Below, piece after piece: positions 60,543-64,000 of a stretch of DNA of 64,000 nucleotides. Location: the NCBI RefSeq assembly GCF_003149145.1, contig NZ_QGDQ01000022.1:1-64000 (forward strand), in the 5' to 3' direction. Position numbers and translations under genes: made by a program. The first letter of the stretch is position 1, and each line of letters opens with the position of its first letter. The notes beneath the pieces are model-generated. The model saw only the letters and a list, made by a program, of their open reading frames with translations, was not told where the DNA came from and made no database searches. This DNA is from Quadrisphaera granulorum. Its GTDB lineage: Bacteria > Actinomycetota > Actinomycetes > Actinomycetales > Quadrisphaeraceae.

Positions 60543-62558
60543 ATGAGCAGTTCCAGCGGCTGGGCCGCCATGCGGTCGTTCAGCCGCGACGGGTCGGTGC
60601 GCGAGCACCGCCTCGCCCCGGGGACCCTCCGGCGCGTGGCGGCGCTTGCGCGTCCGCACCGGCGGCCCCTGGCCGTCTTCACGGCCCTCGTCGTCGTCGA
60701 CGGCGCACTCGTGGCCGTGCCGCCTCTTCTGCTGCGCCACCTCATCGACGACGGCGTCCGCACCGGTGACCGCTCCGTGGTCGTCGTGCTGGCGCTGTTC
60801 GTGGCGGTGGTGGCGCTGGCTGAGGCGGCGCTCTCGCTGGTGCAGCGCTGGCTCTCGGCGCGCATCGGCGAGGGTCTGATCTACGACCTGCGCAGCGCCG
60901 TCTTCGAGCACGTGCAGCGCCAGTCGATCGGCTTCTTCACCCGCAGCCAGACCGGGGCGCTCGTCTCGCGTCTCAACAGCGACGTGGTGGGCGCTCAACA
61001 GGCCTTCACGTCGACCGCGGCGGGCGTCCTGTCCAACGCCGTGACCTTGGCCGCGGTGCTCACCGCGATGCTCTTCCTGAGCTGGCAGGTGACGCTGCTG
61101 GCCCTCGTCGTCGTGCCGGCGTTCCTGCTGCCCGCCCGCCGCGTGGGACGGCGCCTCGCGGCCCTGCGGCGCGAGGCGATGCAGCGCAACGCCGATCTCG
61201 GCGAGCGGATGACCGAGCGGTTCGGCGTGGCCGGGGCCCTGCTCGTCAAGACCTACGGCGACGACGCCGAGGAGTCCTCCCAGTTCCGCGCTCGCGTCGC
61301 AGCGGTGCGTGACGTCGGAGTGCGCACGGCGCTGAGCAGCCGTGTCTTCTTCGCCGGGCTCACCGCCCTGGCAGCCCTGGCGACGGCCATGGTCTACGGC
61401 GTCGGGGGATGGCTGGCCATCAGCGGCGCGGTCACCACCGGCTCGCTCGTGGCGCTGGCGGCGCTACTGGGCCGCCTCTACGGTCCGATCACGGGCCTGG
61501 CCAACGTCCAGATCGACGTCATGACGGCGCTGGTCTCCTTCGAGCGCGTCTTCGAGGTGCTCGACCTGCGACCCGCCGTGCGCGACCCCGAGCACCCCGT
61601 ACCGCTGCCCGAGGGGCCCCTCGACGTCGAGCTCGACGACGTGGTGTTCACCTACCCCGTGACTCCGTCACTCGTTTCTCTGGGCGCCGCCGAGAGCCCC
61701 AAGGACGGGGACGACGACGGCGAGCAAGCTGACACGCCCGACCAGCCGGACCGGCCGGTGCTGCGTGGGGTGAGCCTGCACGCCGGGGCGGGTGAGGTGG
61801 TGGCTCTCGTGGGGCGCAGCGGTGCCGGCAAGACCACGCTGGCCTCGCTCGTGGCGCGGCTCTACGACGTCGACTCCGGCGCGGTGCGCGTCGGCGGCGT
61901 GGACGTGCGCGACGTCACCCAGGCCGAGCTGCGCCGCCGCGTCGGCGTGGTCAGCCAGGACGCGCACCTCTTCCACGACACGGTCCGCGCCAACCTCCGC
62001 TACGGCTCGCCGGGGGCAGGCGAGGAGGAGCTCTGGACGGCGTTGGCCGCTGCCCGCGCCGACGCCGTCGTGCGTGCCCTGCCGCAGGGGCTCGACACCG
62101 TCGTGGGGGAGCGTGGCCACCGGCTCTCCGGTGGGGAGAAGCAGCGTGTGGCGCTGGCGCGGCTGCTGCTGCGCGCGCCCAGCGTCGTCATCCTCGACGA
62201 GGCGACGGCCCACCTCGACAGCGAGTCCGAGCGCGCGGTCCAGGAGGCGCTGGACGCCGCGCTGGTGGGCCGGACCAGCATCGTCATCGCCCACCGGCTC
62301 TCGACGGTGCGCAGCGCCGACCTCATCTGCGTGGTCGACGACGGGCAGGTGGTCGAGCGCGGCACCCACGCCGAGCTCATCGCCCGCGCCGGTCTGTACG
62401 CGGACCTGTACCGCACGCAGTTCGCCGATGGCGCCGATGGCACAGACGACGCTGACGGCAGGGACGGTGTCGTACCAGCGTCGACTCCGCACAACTGCAG
62501 CCTGGGCCCAGGCACGTGCCGACTGAGTCCGGTCGTGTCACCCGGACGGCCCAGCTGA
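60543..62558 (+). CDS. ABC transporter, fused permease and ATPase (exporter half-transporter)
   Basis: This 671-residue half-transporter of the multidrug/lipid exporter type has six membrane helices (about residues 40-320) followed by an ATPase domain: Walker A GRSGAGKTT (about 425), signature RLSGGEKQRVALAR, Walker B VVILDEATAHLD and switch VIAHRLSTV. It probably works as a homodimer. The C-terminal 45 residues beyond the ATPase domain are Asp/Gly- then Ser/Pro-rich with two Cys and are not typical. No Shine-Dalgarno is clear before ATG 60543. The stop codon lies in a 16-bp tandem repeat shared with the convergent SURF1 gene. Confidence 0.92.
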   Translation: MSSSSGWAAMRSFSRDGSVREHRLAPGTLRRVAALARPHRRPLAVFTALVVVDGALVAVPPLLLRHLIDDGVRTGDRSVVVVLALFVAVVALAEAALSLVQRWLSARIGEGLIYDLRSAVFEHVQRQSIGFFTRSQTGALVSRLNSDVVGAQQAFTSTAAGVLSNAVTLAAVLTAMLFLSWQVTLLALVVVPAFLLPARRVGRRLAALRREAMQRNADLGERMTERFGVAGALLVKTYGDDAEESSQFRARVAAVRDVGVRTALSSRVFFAGLTALAALATAMVYGVGGWLAISGAVTTGSLVALAALLGRLYGPITGLANVQIDVMTALVSFERVFEVLDLRPAVRDPEHPVPLPEGPLDVELDDVVFTYPVTPSLVSLGAAESPKDGDDDGEQADTPDQPDRPVLRGVSLHAGAGEVVALVGRSGAGKTTLASLVARLYDVDSGAVRVGGVDVRDVTQAELRRRVGVVSQDAHLFHDTVRANLRYGSPGAGEEELWTALAAARADAVVRALPQGLDTVVGERGHRLSGGEKQRVALARLLLRAPSVVILDEATAHLDSESERAVQEALDAALVGRTSIVIAHRLSTVRSADLICVVDDGQVVERGTHAELIARAGLYADLYRTQFADGADGTDDADGRDGVVPASTPHNCSLGPGTCRLSPVVSPGRPS

Positions 62559-62590
62559 TCAACGGCCGAGCTGATCAACGGCCGAGCTGG
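62553..62590. repeat. 16-bp tandem repeat carrying the stop codons of two convergent genes
   Basis: AGCTGATCAACGGCCG occurs at 62553-62568 and 62569-62584, with a partial third copy. The palindromic TGATCA gives the ABC transporter stop in copy 1 (62556-62558) and the SURF1 stop in copy 2 (62577-62575). Confidence 0.9.
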
Positions 62591-63495
62591 CGCTCGCTCT
62601 CGCGCCGCGCGGCGGCCAGCATCGCCTCGACGGCGGCGTCCTCGACCTCTTCATCGGTGGGGGCGCGGTTCGGGTCGTACACGACCACCTCCGCGCGCCG
62701 CTCGCGGCGTCCCGCGGCGACGTCGGCCTCGTAGGCGGCACGGCGCATGTGGACGACGAGGAACACCCACGCACCGATCGCGAACAGCAGCCACTGCACG
62801 GTGTAGCCGAGGTGCGGCCCCTCGTCGAGGCTCGGGGCGTCGGCAGCACGGGGGGCGGCGGTAGGCGCCGGCGTCTCGCCGTCCTTCTCGAGTTCCCCGT
62901 AGGCGGCGGTGATGACCTCCGGGGAGACCGTGGCGGCGGTGGCGCCGATGGCCGCAGCGATACCGGAGGCCACGGATCCGGCCAGGTCGATGGCCTGTAC
63001 CTGCCCGGGGGGCGCGTCGCGGCCGTCGACGGGCTCTGAGGGGCGCAGCCGCACGACGACGTCGACGCGGCCGGCCGGGGGAGCCGGGACGACGCTGGGG
63101 CCGTCCAGCGATGTCGGGTCGGGCGGGAGCCAGCCTCTGTCGACGACGAGGAGGTGGCCGTCGTCCAGCCTCAGGGGAACGAGCACCTCGTAGCCGTAGC
63201 CCTGACCCTCGTGCGGGCGATGCCGCACGAGGAGGGTGGCCTGCGCGAGGTAGGTACCGCTCACCGCGACGGGGGTCCAGGTGCGGTCCCGGGGCAACGG
63301 TGAGGTGAAGTCGGGGAGCGCGGTCGCCAAGGGGACCGGTGAGCGGTGGTAGTTCGCCTCGACGAGGTCGATGGCAGCCACGCGCTCCACGCGCCGGTCC
63401 CATTGCCAGCGCGCCAGCGCGAGGCATGCCAGGGAGAACAGCAGAGCGAGGGCGATCGCCCTCAGCCATCGCCGCTGCAGCAGCAGCCGGTGCAC
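62575..63495 (-). CDS. SURF1 family cytochrome oxidase biogenesis protein
   Basis: SURF1 proteins help insert heme a into cytochrome c oxidase. The 306-residue product has an N-terminal membrane helix (WLRAIALALLFSLACLALARWQWDR) and a C-terminal one (HLGYTVQWLLFAIGAWVFLVV), with the extracytoplasmic domain between them including VLVPLRLDDGHLLVVDRGWLP. A charged tail follows. GTG 63495 is supported by TACCGT ending six bases upstream. It fits with ctaA and ctaB in this window. Confidence 0.93.
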   Translation of the reverse strand: MHRLLLQRRWLRAIALALLFSLACLALARWQWDRRVERVAAIDLVEANYHRSPVPLATALPDFTSPLPRDRTWTPVAVSGTYLAQATLLVRHRPHEGQGYGYEVLVPLRLDDGHLLVVDRGWLPPDPTSLDGPSVVPAPPAGRVDVVVRLRPSEPVDGRDAPPGQVQAIDLAGSVASGIAAAIGATAATVSPEVITAAYGELEKDGETPAPTAAPRAADAPSLDEGPHLGYTVQWLLFAIGAWVFLVVHMRRAAYEADVAAGRRERRAEVVVYDPNRAPTDEEVEDAAVEAMLAAARRESERQLGR

Positions 63496-63501
63496 CCCAC
63501 C

Positions 63502-63507
63502 ACGGTA
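63502..63507 (-). promoter_or_regulatory. -10 element of SURF1, leaderless configuration
   Basis: TACCGT on the minus strand ends six bases before GTG 63495. No ribosome site is present. Confidence 0.6.
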
Positions 63508-63577
63508 CGGCGACCGTCTGGGTGAACCCCGACAGCGTCAGGTGCTGACGAGCGGCGTCAGGCAGTGAGAAGCAGTG

Positions 63578-63823
63578 TCAGCCGGTGTGCTGCGCGGCCA
63601 GCGAGGGCCGCGCCGAGACGGCCTCCACCTCCCGCAGGAACCCACGCACCTGCAGGTGCGCGGAGAGGTGCTCGCGGTGGTCGCCGCAGGCGAGCCACGT
63701 CTTTCGCCGCTCAGGGGTGTGCAGGCGGGGGTTGTTCCACAGCAGCGCGTAGTCAGCGACACCCCGGCACCCCCGTGCGCTGCAAACCAGATCCGGTGCG
63801 GGCTCGTGCAGCTCGAAGGCCAT
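63578..63823 (-). CDS. small conserved actinobacterial protein with a Cys/His site
   Basis: This 81-residue protein contains CSARGCRG, then WNNPRLHTPERRKTWLACGDHREHL, with Cys and His spaced as in a zinc-binding module, and a C-terminal helix. Similar short proteins occur near SURF1 in actinobacteria and are sometimes labelled acetone carboxylase, a name with no support in the sequence. The function is unknown. ATG 63823 has a GGGAG stretch upstream. It lies directly upstream of SURF1 on the same strand. Confidence 0.75.
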   Translation of the reverse strand: MAFELHEPAPDLVCSARGCRGVADYALLWNNPRLHTPERRKTWLACGDHREHLSAHLQVRGFLREVEAVSARPSLAAQHTG

Positions 63824-63926
63824 GACCCCCACTCTCCCACCCGCGCGCCCCATGAGGGAACCCCGCGAGTCCTGTGGGTTACCTGCCGATGAACCGCGCT
63901 CGTCCCGAACGGTGGACGGGAAGAGC

Positions 63927-63959
63927 GACGCCGGGCGGTGGGGGGGACCGCCCGGCGTC
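63927..63959. terminator. hairpin terminator near the right edge
   Basis: A perfect 13-bp stem (63927-63939 with 63947-63959) with a 7-nt all-G loop on the plus strand. It probably ends a minus-strand gene that lies mostly beyond the window, because a minus-strand frame reaching the edge ends with TGA at 63960-63958. Confidence 0.65.
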
Positions 63960-64000
63960 AGCGCGAGCCGACGGGGGGACGAGTCGCGCTGCTCAGATGG

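Overview
The window is a gene-dense, very GC-rich chromosomal segment with strong G/C bias at third codon positions. Its gene content is typical of Actinobacteria: rbpA, whiA, opcA, a suf cluster headed by sufR, acVLRF1, a CoaE-GrpB fusion, and the rapZ-yvcK-whiA block. Several gene neighbourhoods resemble the Kineococcus/Quadrisphaera group (Kineosporiales), but that placement is inference. I saw no rRNA, tRNA, CRISPR, prophage or insertion sequence. The whole stretch looks like stable core genome.

Layout. 1-2.8 kb: a branched-chain amino-acid-type binding lipoprotein (a permease may begin at the left edge), a GNAT acetyltransferase and a hotdog thioesterase. 2.8-9.4 kb: polA, a membrane GGDEF protein, a methyltransferase and rpsA. 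9.5-15.2 kb: coaE, uvrB, then two tandem terC genes behind a candidate Mn-sensing yybP-ykoY riboswitch. 15.2-19.5 kb: a metallo-beta-lactamase-fold hydrolase and a GH15 enzyme, divergent from a second, unusual G6PD-like gene. 19.5-25 kb: uvrA, a Rieske lipoprotein, a beta-propeller membrane protein and its PadR regulator. 25-36.9 kb: a large glucosidase, uvrC, rapZ, yvcK, whiA, gap, pgk, tpiA, secG. 37-46.3 kb: rbpA, then the pentose-phosphate block on the minus strand (tkt, tal, zwf, opcA, pgl, pgi). 46.5-50.8 kb: ctaB and ctaA for heme A, plus an ABC exporter. 50.9-56.2 kb: sufR-sufB-sufD-Rieske ferredoxin-sufC-sufT. 56.3-64 kb: acVLRF1, a small lipoprotein, bioY, an ABC-F ATPase, a small HTH protein behind a DosR-like box, an ABC exporter, SURF1 and a small metal-site protein.

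The genes form coherent groups. PolA plus UvrA, UvrB and UvrC supply most of nucleotide excision repair. gap/pgk/tpiA/pgi with zwf/opcA/pgl/tal/tkt cover central glycolysis and the pentose phosphate pathway. ctaA, ctaB and SURF1 serve cytochrome oxidase. The suf cluster builds Fe-S clusters but has no sufS or sufU at its usual place.

Three patterns recur beyond the genes. First, many first genes of transcription units have a -10 hexamer TANNNT only 6-8 nt before the start codon, which predicts leaderless mRNAs. Second, at least six genes have short (11-19 bp) tandem duplications that contain the stop codon or begin at it. Third, convergent gene pairs are separated by long perfect hairpins without U-tracts.
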